From: a virus
DNA: 52,997 nt
Virus record (IMG/VR): IMGVR_UViG_3300009506_000043
Location: 1-52,997 of that record
Reading direction: 5' to 3' (one strand)
A program made the position numbers and the translations under genes. This document shows, piece after piece, positions 1-7,561 of the stretch (within the stretch, counting starts at the first letter, position 1; each line of letters begins with the position of its first letter). The notes beneath the pieces were generated by a model that ran no database searches, was not told the DNA's origin, and saw only the letters and a program-made list of their open reading frames with translations.

Positions 1-58
1 AGCGAAAACTTCGACAGGTCGCATTCCTCGACAGTCCCAACAATCGGATTTTGGTAGC
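1..58. repeat. Circular-assembly overlap, left copy
   Basis: The first 58 bases recur exactly at 52940-52997. A reading frame stays open across the join, so this is the overlap of a circular contig and not a biological terminal repeat. The unit genome is 52,939 bp. Confidence 0.95.
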
Positions 59-677
59 TGCTGCCATAGGGAGTGATGAGGCGCGGCGAGTTGACATAAG
101 TAGTTTCAAAACTGCACTTCGAGAATCGAAACTTACCGATAGGATTGACGCCGATGCCAGCGTTGTCACCGTCCTTCAGCCAAAATTTGCATTCTTCCAA
201 TTGATAAAATCCACCAGGATCGCTCAATCGCAGGCATAAATCCTGGGTGTTTTGGGCGTAGACATCGCAATCAATGAGATCCATTGCACCATAAAGCCCA
301 CCGCCGCCGCCAGCGGAGACTACAGATGACCCGCCGATATTTCCCAGCTTCAGGCCCTCGATGACCCATTTCTTGTAATTGGAAGTTGGACCAAAGGTAT
401 AGGCATAGTTTGTCGTGGCCTCATCGGCGCCTTTCGCGTAGGTATCGTCCGCTGTACTCACGCTCACCAATCGCAAGCTGGAAACCACTGCATTAGAGAC
501 GGCGGCGGTATAACTGGCGACGTGATTCGAGGCAAAAAGAACAATATCATCATCCACGAAGTTCGCAGCTCCAACCCCCGTGATGAGATCCGCGAAACTG
601 TGAGCTGCCTTGGCCCAAGTATCCCAGGGAGTACCGGGAGTGGCGCTGTTGCTGTCGACTTTATAGATGGATCCCAT
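1..677 (-). CDS. Virion adhesin-like protein, N-terminal part (continues at 52939)
   Basis: This is the first half of a 450-residue protein that runs off the left edge and continues in frame at 52939 down to 52264. The start is the ATG at 675-677, beginning MGSIYKVDS, behind AAGGAGCGCGGTCAA. The visible half is rich in Ser, Thr, Gly, Val and Asp with alternating hydrophobic residues, for example VVSSLRLVSVSTADD and CDVYAQNTQDLCLRL, as expected of beta-solenoid or jelly-roll adhesins. It lies among tailspike genes, so a receptor-binding or spike-associated role is likely. No catalytic motif was recognised. Confidence 0.75.
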   Translation of the reverse strand, partial: MGSIYKVDSNSATPGTPWDTWAKAAHSFADLITGVGAANFVDDDIVLFASNHVASYTAAVSNAVVSSLRLVSVSTADDTYAKGADEATTNYAYTFGPTSNYKKWVIEGLKLGNIGGSSVVSAGGGGGLYGAMDLIDCDVYAQNTQDLCLRLSDPGGFYQLEECKFWLKDGDNAGIGVNPIGKFRFSKCSFETTYVNSPRLITPYGSSYQNPIVGTVEECDLSKFS

Positions 678-705
678 TTGACCGCGCTCCTTACGTTAAG
701 ACGTA

Positions 706-1038
706 TCAGCTTTTGCGCATCAAGGTGACTGTTTTCGTGCTGTCATCAGCATTGGTGACGAACTTCATCCAATGCGCCGCGAAGATTGCAATGGGGAAGT
801 CGTAGGTTTTTGTGGCAGCGATGGTGCGCACAACGTCGCTACCATCGGCGTCGACCAGAACCTGGAAAGTGCCGTCGTTCTCGTCAGAGACATAGACGGT
901 GATCTGAGTAGAGCTGTAGCCAGTGGGAACTGCTAAATGCAGGCCAGCATAGTCATGCATCGGAATGGCCGGCGTCGTGCTTAGGGAATTAGTGAGCTTC
1001 GCCTTGACTACATCTGGTAAGCGGATTTGTTCTGGCAT
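706..1038 (-). CDS. Small beta-rich virion protein
   Basis: A 110-residue protein starting MPEQIRLPDV behind the leader motif CGAGGAGACC (1043-1052). Its sequence is mostly predicted beta strand (QITVYVSDENDGTFQVLVDADG, then TKTYDFPIAIFAAHW), with no signal peptide or membrane segment. It sits between two spike genes in the structural operon, so a small head or tail accessory protein such as a spike adaptor or decoration is plausible. No family was recognised; the virion assignment rests on context. Confidence 0.65.
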   Translation of the reverse strand: MPEQIRLPDVVKAKLTNSLSTTPAIPMHDYAGLHLAVPTGYSSTQITVYVSDENDGTFQVLVDADGSDVVRTIAATKTYDFPIAIFAAHWMKFVTNADDSTKTVTLMRKS

Positions 1039-1042
1039 GGAT

Positions 1043-1052
1043 GGTCTCCTCG
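1043..1052 (-). promoter_or_regulatory. Leader motif CGAGGAGACC (SD)
   Basis: Exact copy of the shared ribosome-binding leader, 4 nt before the ATG of the 110-residue virion gene and preceded by CCACTGTA. Confidence 0.8.
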
Positions 1053-1071
1053 TACAGTGGGCGCCAGAGCG

Positions 1072-3036
1072 TTAAGCAGCAGGATAAATTGTGTTGTAGT
1101 GGGGGTCTCCGTATTCGTTGTGCAGATCGGCCTGATGCCCGTAGCGATCGGAGTATTCTTCGCCGTGCGTGTATCCGATGATCGTGTTGCCGTAGACCTT
1201 TACGTCATCTTCATTGGCGTTGTTGGTTTCAATAAAGTAAGTGTTATCGCCCTTAAATGACGTGTTGTTGTGGATCTTGATTCCGGTGCCGGCGAACTGG
1301 TAATAATGTGCCACGGCACCACTGCCCGCGCTGGCAAAAGTGATCGGGTCGCCGCCCTTTGTGGCAGAGATAGTGAAGGTGTCATCCCCTAGCTTTTCTT
1401 TGACCCAGTAAGTCGTTCCAGCGACTTCTATGTCATCCACATTACTGGGGAGTGACCCGCCATTGGCAGAAAAGCCAATCGGCATGTCGGCTTCAAAGGG
1501 ATGGTCGGTAGCAGTTACAGTTGTCGTCGAGATCGTGAAAGAGACAGATGTAACTAGCTTCGTCCGGCCGAGCTGGATATGGCATTTGGTCTGTTGCGGC
1601 GTAGTTGTTTCAAAGACGCCACAGTTTGTGAATTCATTGCCCCAGACGTCATGATCATCTCCCACGGACAATTGAATCGGGGCAACACGAATGTCCTTGA
1701 AGTCATTGTCATGAATTCGTGTGCGATGCGCGTATGGTTGATAATCCTCGCCAGCAGCCAGAAACACGCCATCGTAAAGATTCTCGAATTTGTTTCCATA
1801 CACCTCCGAATCCGGTCCCAGAATCTGAAGGCCATGCCCCAGTTGGGCAGTACCGGCGGCATTCGAGTATCCTCGGATGATGTTGTATCTGACGATGGTG
1901 TGCCTTGCGTCTGACCACATGGCATAAGTGTGATGAGGACTTGCCTCAGGGCAGCCGCCGACATTGACGATGTTGTTTTCAAAAATAATTCCCCACCCTT
2001 CGGCGTGAGTGTCCATGATGGCGCCACCACTATTCTCAAGCCCGCCGCTATTCGCCAGTGGCGGTGAATCGAAGACGTTATTGCGGACCCTGATATTGAG
2101 GGGACAGCCCCAGCGATTGGCTGGAGTGCCGCTACTGATTTCAGAATCCGTGGTGACAGCATGGCGGAAGCCGATGAACCGATTGTCGGCGATCAGAACG
2201 CCATTGGCGGACTGGATGTTTACCCCGTATTGTCCACCGCCGGTTGCTGGCAATGCTGGGGGTTCATGGCCATAGACGTGATTGCCCCAGAATCGAACAT
2301 TAACAACTGCCCGTATATTGACAGCGCCAACACCGCGCCGATGGAATATGCAGTTCTCAATCACAACATCTTGACATGCCCGAATCTCCAAAAACTCGGC
2401 GTAGGAATTTGGCACGAAACTGTCGCTCAGCATGAACTCGATATTGTCGATAACAATTCCCTTTGAGAGTGACAGAATGCCGTACTTCGGCGACGTAGAC
2501 ATGGCGTCCTTAATGAACGACTCGACATAGCAGACGCCGGAAATGTTGTGATATATCTGGTGAATTTCCAGCGGATACTGATTGCCACCGACGGCGTGCG
2601 GTTTGGCGCCAGAAATGGCATTTGAGGCCCACATCATGACCCAATCGCCCTTTACGGGAGTCCCGGCGGACGGCGTGAAACTCTCATCGAAATTGCTATT
2701 GCCGCCAGTGTCATATTGGGTGAGACTCGTGTAATACCATGTGCGATTCCAGGCAAGCGGCTGATTCTGATCAACACTCTCAATGACTGCGCCGCTCCCT
2801 AGGCCACGCAGACTCACTGGGGTTGTGAAGTCGACTTGACCATTCAGCTTGGCGTGTCCTTCCAGCCAGAGGGTTCCGCCGCCCCAGCCATTCAGAACTG
2901 TCGCTGCCGCTTGGAATGCCGCCGTATCAGTTGCGGCGACGCCAGTACCGCGAACACCAACCGCTTTATCTGCGACACCTCGACGCCAAGGACGGTAAGC
3001 GAGTGCGCCAGATGATAGGGTTTCAAAATCGGACAT
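1072..3036 (-). CDS. Tailspike, right-handed parallel beta-helix
   Basis: A 654-residue protein with a pectate-lyase-like layout. The N terminus (RGTGVAATDTAAFQAAATVL and GGTLWLEG) is the classic entry to a phage tailspike beta-helix. It is followed by many short coils carrying Asn, Val and Ile ladders (VVIENCIFHRRG, VLIADNRFIGF, TIVRYNIIRGYS, VYGNKFENLYDG). Such proteins bind and often cleave surface polysaccharide; the catalytic residues cannot be placed by eye. The start at 3036 follows leader motif 3041-3050. It is one of three spike-like proteins here. Confidence 0.85.
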   Translation of the reverse strand: MSDFETLSSGALAYRPWRRGVADKAVGVRGTGVAATDTAAFQAAATVLNGWGGGTLWLEGHAKLNGQVDFTTPVSLRGLGSGAVIESVDQNQPLAWNRTWYYTSLTQYDTGGNSNFDESFTPSAGTPVKGDWVMMWASNAISGAKPHAVGGNQYPLEIHQIYHNISGVCYVESFIKDAMSTSPKYGILSLSKGIVIDNIEFMLSDSFVPNSYAEFLEIRACQDVVIENCIFHRRGVGAVNIRAVVNVRFWGNHVYGHEPPALPATGGGQYGVNIQSANGVLIADNRFIGFRHAVTTDSEISSGTPANRWGCPLNIRVRNNVFDSPPLANSGGLENSGGAIMDTHAEGWGIIFENNIVNVGGCPEASPHHTYAMWSDARHTIVRYNIIRGYSNAAGTAQLGHGLQILGPDSEVYGNKFENLYDGVFLAAGEDYQPYAHRTRIHDNDFKDIRVAPIQLSVGDDHDVWGNEFTNCGVFETTTPQQTKCHIQLGRTKLVTSVSFTISTTTVTATDHPFEADMPIGFSANGGSLPSNVDDIEVAGTTYWVKEKLGDDTFTISATKGGDPITFASAGSGAVAHYYQFAGTGIKIHNNTSFKGDNTYFIETNNANEDDVKVYGNTIIGYTHGEEYSDRYGHQADLHNEYGDPHYNTIYPAA

Positions 3037-3040
3037 TGGT

Positions 3041-3050
3041 GGTCTCCTCG
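3041..3050 (-). promoter_or_regulatory. Leader motif CGAGGAGACC (SD)
   Basis: Exact copy, 4 nt (ACCA) before the tailspike ATG. The copy at 3377-3386 has the same CACCAATG junction. Confidence 0.8.
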
Positions 3051-3054
3051 TCGA

Positions 3055-3372
3055 TCAAGTGATCGGCCATTCCCCGTTCTCGGGATAGCCAGTCAGGAAC
3101 AGCGCCGCGCCAACCCCGGTACACCAATAAAGACCTTTGTCAGTGCCGGTTTGGACTGAATAGAGTCCGGCAGGCGAACCGCTTGCTGGAATAGCCGACT
3201 GTGAATAAGTAACAGCGACGACCTTATGTAATTGGCGAAAACAGATGGGCCGCGACTTGGGATCCAAGGCCAGCTGCCGATCAGCAACCGGCATCCAGCA
3301 CTTCGTCTGATCCGTGACATCTGTGTCGAGCATCACTGTTCCCTTGTCGGGGAATTTGCAGGGATCAGCCAT
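3055..3372 (-). CDS. Small virion-operon protein
   Basis: A 105-residue protein starting MADPCKFPDKG with leader motif 3377-3386. It contains alternating strand-like segments (HKVVAVTYSQSAIPASGSPA, GLYWCTGVGAALFLTGYP) and four cysteines not arranged as a zinc ribbon. Lying between the adaptor and tailspike genes, it may belong to the tail or attach a spike. I recognise no family. Confidence 0.65.
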   Translation of the reverse strand: MADPCKFPDKGTVMLDTDVTDQTKCWMPVADRQLALDPKSRPICFRQLHKVVAVTYSQSAIPASGSPAGLYSVQTGTDKGLYWCTGVGAALFLTGYPENGEWPIT

Positions 3373-3376
3373 TGGT

Positions 3377-3386
3377 GGTCTCCTCG
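3377..3386 (-). promoter_or_regulatory. Leader motif CGAGGAGACC (SD)
   Basis: Exact copy preceded by TTAA, 4 nt before the ATG of the 105-residue gene. Confidence 0.8.
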
Positions 3387-4277
3387 TTAAGCGGCATCCT
3401 CAAAGACGTAGTAATCTCCGTCCTCAAACTGGTAGTAATCCAAATCCTCAAAGAGCCATGCATCGTCCGGCACTTCTTCCGGTTCGCCCTCACCAGGTTC
3501 TTCCGGTTCAGTGACCGGGTACTTGACGTATTGCGTGATTGCTGTAGTCCGCTGGAAGCCGGTCAAGTCCGGCGTTTCGCGAGCAGCGTTGTAACCCAGG
3601 TTGTCTGGGCTCATTGCGCGCCGGTCGAAGTCGATACTGGCGGATAGAAGATCGAGGAAGTGTTGATACTTCTGGCCGCGCTCATCGTCCAAGGTGATCT
3701 CAGCCGCCGCCATGCAGGCAGCCCGAATGGTTTCAGCGTGAGCAGGACCACCCATTGGATATGGATTGGCGCTAGAGAGCATTTCCTGTCGGGCGTAGTA
3801 ACGACCGCGCAGGACATAAGCAGCATCGGGAGTGCGCCAGAGAATAAGCAGGAATGTCTGATCGGATTGGCCATCTGCAATCCGGGGGAGAATGGCGCAA
3901 TAGGTCGGAGCGCCTGAACTGTCGCCGCGCTGCTGATGCCGGCGGATCAGACTTTCCGAGGTGAGCTGGACCTTGCCGTAAGCCGTTGAATCGGAGTAGG
4001 TCAGGGATCCATCCAGGCCGGCGAAGTCATCAGGCAGGCTATACTCGCTGACCCCGGAGATTGTGTTGATCGTCAGGAGCGGCCGGAGGAATGACCATTG
4101 ATGAGCCGACCGCTCGCCAGGCAGCCGGGGAGGTGTGTAGAAGAGTCGCAGGCCGGAAGAGAGAACGTCCTCGACGTCTGCCGTCTCATTCGTCGCCCAA
4201 TCATTCGGATTTCGTGAAAAACCTAGATAGCGGCCGATCTCCCGTCGGAGGCTGTCATAGGTCACGCCGAGAGTCAT
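3387..4277 (-). CDS. Head-tail adaptor (gp11/gp6-like)
   Basis: A 296-residue protein starting MTLGVTYDSLRREIGRYLGF and overlapping the upstream 103-residue gene by four bases (ATGA). The pattern is that of podovirus adaptor proteins below the portal: a helical N terminus, then VEDVLSSGLRLFYTPP, a strand-rich centre (YSLPDDFAGLDGSLTY) and a helical LDDERGQKYQHFLDLLSASI near residues 195-220. The tail is acidic and low in complexity, with repeated FED/FEDGDYY motifs. Function is inferred from pattern and from its place after the capsid genes. Confidence 0.6.
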   Translation of the reverse strand: MTLGVTYDSLRREIGRYLGFSRNPNDWATNETADVEDVLSSGLRLFYTPPRLPGERSAHQWSFLRPLLTINTISGVSEYSLPDDFAGLDGSLTYSDSTAYGKVQLTSESLIRRHQQRGDSSGAPTYCAILPRIADGQSDQTFLLILWRTPDAAYVLRGRYYARQEMLSSANPYPMGGPAHAETIRAACMAAAEITLDDERGQKYQHFLDLLSASIDFDRRAMSPDNLGYNAARETPDLTGFQRTTAITQYVKYPVTEPEEPGEGEPEEVPDDAWLFEDLDYYQFEDGDYYVFEDAA

Positions 4278-4585
4278 GCGAGTTCAGGGTCGTCTCCTTC
4301 GTCGTCAATTTCTTCGAGTTCTTCAAGGTCAGCAGGTTCTGATTCGGGTTCCTCGTCTTCAATCGCCTCAAGCGGAATTTTCCCTGCGGCGGGATCATTC
4401 CAAAGCACGCGGCTGAACTGGCCGTCGATCAGTTCGACCAATGTGTCGTGATTCTGCGTGTAGCCAGGGAGCAACTGCTGGATCCCGAGTTGTTGACACA
4501 GGACGGGGTTCGGGATCACGGCCAATTGAGATTCAATGAACTTGGACAGTGGAACAAGTTCGACCTGTTGTTTCCTTCGTGGCAT
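4274..4585 (-). CDS. Small acidic protein
   Basis: A 103-residue protein with a basic start (MPRRKQQVELV) and a very acidic tail: the last 30 residues are mainly Glu and Asp. The start is set by AAGGAAGGATGA before the ATG at 4583-4585, and the end overlaps the adaptor start. An acidic tail beside capsid genes could shield DNA-binding surfaces or help assembly; that is inference, and no family was recognised. Confidence 0.6.
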   Translation of the reverse strand: MPRRKQQVELVPLSKFIESQLAVIPNPVLCQQLGIQQLLPGYTQNHDTLVELIDGQFSRVLWNDPAAGKIPLEAIEDEEPESEPADLEELEEIDDEGDDPELA

Positions 4586-4690
4586 TCATCCTTCCTTGTA
4601 AAAAGCGGCCTGGCGGGCCAACTGGGCAGATCGAATCCAGAACGCAGAGCCCTAGGGTCCGATGTTTATGCCCACCAGGCCGAGGAACGA

Positions 4691-5173
4691 TCAGACGAAA
4701 CGAATCTTCTTGACGGCGGCCGTCGAAGAGGTATCCACGGTGTCGCAGGCAATCGCAACCGTATCCAGTTCGGTTGCTTCTGCCGTCAGGGTTTGGGCGA
4801 CCAACCCCCAGTCATCGTTGCCAATCATGAGCACAGTGGTTTCTGCGGTCATGTTGGCGTGGGTCAGGGCATTGACATAAGTCCCTTTGTGTGGCTCCGC
4901 GATCTGCACCAATCGGGTGTAATCGGTGCCGCTCTTGAGCCGACGGCCGAGTCCAACAATCACGCCTGCATAGGCGTTTTTGTGGCCGGTCTTCGGTTTC
5001 GTGACCACACGTCCCCTGACCATTTCATCCCATTCGCCTGCAGCGGGAGTATCGCCTACGGCGGTGTCGTAGCAGACGTTGTAGCCGATCGCCACATCTT
5101 CGGTGTCGTTATCCTTGTAGATCACCCACCGCGTGTGAACGATCGGTGCGGCGCAAAACTGAACATTGTGCAT
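4691..5173 (-). CDS. Head decoration-like protein
   Basis: A 160-residue protein encoded directly after the major capsid gene, the usual place for a decoration or cement protein. It opens MHNVQFCAAPIVHTRWVIYK and continues with strand-turn segments (GRVVTKPKTGHKNAYAGVIVGLGRRL, ATELDTVAIACDTVDTSSTA), suggesting a beta-barrel-like fold. Leader motif 5178-5187 fixes the start. No name can be given from sequence alone. Confidence 0.65.
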   Translation of the reverse strand: MHNVQFCAAPIVHTRWVIYKDNDTEDVAIGYNVCYDTAVGDTPAAGEWDEMVRGRVVTKPKTGHKNAYAGVIVGLGRRLKSGTDYTRLVQIAEPHKGTYVNALTHANMTAETTVLMIGNDDWGLVAQTLTAEATELDTVAIACDTVDTSSTAAVKKIRFV

Positions 5174-5177
5174 TCTT

Positions 5178-5187
5178 GGTCTCCTCG
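5178..5187 (-). promoter_or_regulatory. Leader motif CGAGGAGACC (SD)
   Basis: Exact copy preceded by CCACTCAA, 4 nt before the ATG of the decoration-like gene. Confidence 0.8.
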
Positions 5188-5234
5188 TTGAGTGGAGTTG
5201 TTTTCAATTGGCGCTTCGGCCCAGTCAGGATCAC

Positions 5235-6344
5235 TTACGCGCTTTGGGTGACGACGAAATTCCTCCGACGATCGAAGCACTGATACTGCATCCACGAGTC
5301 GTAGTGGACATGCCGGACAGAGTGTTGATTGGGTGCGACGAGCGGTTTCATGCGCACCATGTAGCGGCCGCGCTTGAAGACCATGCGGAAGCTGTTGCGG
5401 TCGATGCCGTAAACAGGATTCTTTCCGTAAGGGTTCTGGTCGAGCGTGGCTGTGCCGGCAGTGTCATGATGAGCGTCCAGCCAGGGCACCCAATTGACCG
5501 GCGTCCGACGGAACCGAACCTCGCCGTCCTTGCTGGCCAGATCATTGCCAAGATTCTGGTTTTGATCTTCCAACAGCTCCTCAAGCCGCTGCACCACCTC
5601 ATAAGTCGTGCAAAGGGCGTGACGAGGCTTCTCGGACTTGGCGACATTCGGGTAGGCGACCGGCGCCCGGAAGTAGCACTTCACCGTCGCCTCACGGAGC
5701 AGGCGAATGAGATCGCGCTTGCTGATGGCCGTGTACTTGCCAGTGAAGCTGGCCCACCGCGTATAGGTCGTCGGCGACAGACCTGCGACGGTACTATGTG
5801 CCGTGTGTGGCACACCGCCATTGAAGCCCTTGGTGTCGTTTCTGACGATCCAGTACGGCACCCCGCAAGGCTTGCGCTGCTCATCCTCATCGGTCGGCGA
5901 GAGAGGGAAGGACCAGAAGTTGTCTTCCACCAGCTCGGCGAAGGAAGTGAGAGCATCATGTCGACGCAACCGAAGCAGATCGACAATGCGGTGAGCATCG
6001 CCGCTCTGGAATTCCGGCTCGTCGACATCATAGGCAAAGTTCGCCGTCTGCTTCGTCCAGCCGAGACTGCAATGTTTGGTCACGTCCATGACCTTGACGT
6101 CATCCTGAGCGTACATTCCAGTGTTTTTGGCCGAACCAGTGTTGCGAACCTTGACCTGCCACTGGAGAAGATCACCGCCGTCGATGCCGACGCGATCATC
6201 CAGAAGCATATTCTGCATCGCGAAATACTGCTGCAGCTCCAATGAGATATCGACCCAGGAATCTTTCTCGAAGTCATGCAACGTATTTTCGACGAGATCA
6301 TCAATTTGGGTGGGCAGAAGCCCAACCGAATAAATGCCAGCCAT
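5235..6344 (-). CDS. Major capsid protein (probable)
   Basis: A 369-residue protein immediately downstream of the scaffold-like gene and upstream of a decoration-like gene, which is the canonical major-capsid slot. It opens MAGIYSVGLLPTQIDDLVEN; the stretch DISLELQQYFAMQNMLLDDR, then DDVKVMDVTKHCSLGWTKQTANFAYDVDE, resembles capsid proteins that tile the head without a cleaved delta domain. The start has TAGGAGATTCAACG before ATG. An HK97-type fold is expected for tailed phages but cannot be read directly. Confidence 0.75.
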   Translation of the reverse strand: MAGIYSVGLLPTQIDDLVENTLHDFEKDSWVDISLELQQYFAMQNMLLDDRVGIDGGDLLQWQVKVRNTGSAKNTGMYAQDDVKVMDVTKHCSLGWTKQTANFAYDVDEPEFQSGDAHRIVDLLRLRRHDALTSFAELVEDNFWSFPLSPTDEDEQRKPCGVPYWIVRNDTKGFNGGVPHTAHSTVAGLSPTTYTRWASFTGKYTAISKRDLIRLLREATVKCYFRAPVAYPNVAKSEKPRHALCTTYEVVQRLEELLEDQNQNLGNDLASKDGEVRFRRTPVNWVPWLDAHHDTAGTATLDQNPYGKNPVYGIDRNSFRMVFKRGRYMVRMKPLVAPNQHSVRHVHYDSWMQYQCFDRRRNFVVTQSA

Positions 6345-6365
6345 TCGTTGAATCTCCTATGTCCG

Positions 6366-7292
6366 TCACGCGCCGGACTGCATGCGATCAATCCGAGCCT
6401 GAAGGCGATCAATGGTCGACTTGCGAACCCCGGTGATGGGATCGCGAGTCTCGTCATCTGGGTGCGCGTTCTTCCCAGATGGCCGACCGATCGTGGTCTT
6501 CTGGCGTTCTTTCAATTGCTTTGCGAGTTCGCCCCGTGTTTTCTCGACCTGAACCTGTGGGTAGAGGGCGGCCACGGTGCGCCGGAAAATGGCCTCGTCC
6601 GAGGAGGTGGCATCCAATTGACGCAGCTGGAAGAAGGCTTCCTGGAGGTTGCCTCTTTGGACATACTCCGCTGAATACGGGGTCAGCTGCTCGATTGATC
6701 CTTTGCCTAGGACGGAGTGGTAGTCATCGCCGAGTTCGGTAATTTGGCCGTCGAACCAGCGAATGAATTCGGCTTCTTGCTGCGCGGTATGATCACTCTG
6801 AAACGTCTGAAGGAGACCGTTCAATTGCTGCACCTGATCGAAGAGTGAACGCAGGGGTTTCACAATCCCCGCGTCGTACTCCTCTTCAAGGGCATTCCAA
6901 TCAACCTGGACCGGCTCAGCTGCGGCCTGGGCAGTTTGCTGCGGGCCAGTCGGTGCAGCGGGAACAGGGGGCTGCGCAGGCTGAAAGCGCTGCTGCTGTC
7001 CCTGAAACATGGTGATTGCGCGTCGGTCAATCTTGGCAATTTCTGCTTGAAGCTGGTCATCAGACAACGAACTCAATTCGTCGTCAGAGAATCCAAGAGT
7101 CTTTGCCGATGCGCGAAGAGGGGAATCACTTGAAGTGGGTGCTGATTCCTTTGGTTCGGCTTGTGCCTGAGAATCTCGCCCTTCCTGCATCTGCCTGGCG
7201 AGCGTGGCTAGTGAAGTGTTTTGGTTGCCGAACTCATTAAAAGCGGCCTGGCCCTCTGCCTCCTGAGGGGCATGAACAACCTGATCTGCCAT
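6366..7292 (-). CDS. Scaffold protein (probable)
   Basis: A 308-residue, Gln/Ala/Glu-rich, largely helical protein between portal and capsid genes. A Pro/Gln/Ala linker near residues 105-125 (PAQPPVPAAPTGPQQTAQ) separates two coiled-coil-like halves. The C terminus is basic (RLQARIDRMQSGA), as in scaffolds whose C-terminal helix contacts the coat protein. ATG 7290-7292 overlaps the previous stop as TGATG; the upstream TTG is less likely. Confidence 0.7.
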   Translation of the reverse strand: MADQVVHAPQEAEGQAAFNEFGNQNTSLATLARQMQEGRDSQAQAEPKESAPTSSDSPLRASAKTLGFSDDELSSLSDDQLQAEIAKIDRRAITMFQGQQQRFQPAQPPVPAAPTGPQQTAQAAAEPVQVDWNALEEEYDAGIVKPLRSLFDQVQQLNGLLQTFQSDHTAQQEAEFIRWFDGQITELGDDYHSVLGKGSIEQLTPYSAEYVQRGNLQEAFFQLRQLDATSSDEAIFRRTVAALYPQVQVEKTRGELAKQLKERQKTTIGRPSGKNAHPDDETRDPITGVRKSTIDRLQARIDRMQSGA

Positions 7293-7561
7293 CAATCGTC
7301 AAAACTGTTCTTCATGTGATACCTGTGGGCTCTGCGATATCGTCGGTAATGCCGTGCATCCCGCATCATCGGGGTGCCATCGGCCCGGTATTCGGTCGGC
7401 ACTCCAGAGCACCGATCAAACTCTATGAATTCGTTGATTTGAGTCGGATGAACCGCAAGGGCCTCGCAGGCCAAGGGATAGCGAGGAATCCCGCAATGAG
7501 CAATATGTGTGACCTCGATTACTTGCCCACTCCTTGGGTCATACCGAAAGAATCGACTCAT
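7292..7561 (-). CDS. Small basic protein between portal and scaffold
   Basis: An 89-residue protein translationally coupled to the portal gene (TAATG at 7561) and to the scaffold gene (TGATG at 7292). It is rich in Arg, Tyr and His, especially RDARHYRRYRRAHRYHMK near the C terminus, suggesting nucleic-acid or charged-surface contact. I recognise no family. Confidence 0.65.
   Translation of the reverse strand: MSRFFRYDPRSGQVIEVTHIAHCGIPRYPLACEALAVHPTQINEFIEFDRCSGVPTEYRADGTPMMRDARHYRRYRRAHRYHMKNSFDD

Noticed and set aside
1-58. Short direct terminal repeat of a linear phage
   Set aside because: The same copy lies at the other end and a gene reads through, so it is assembly overlap.
5166-6245. 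359-codon plus-strand open frame
   Set aside because: Antisense to the major capsid gene; composition reads as a shadow of GC-rich third positions.
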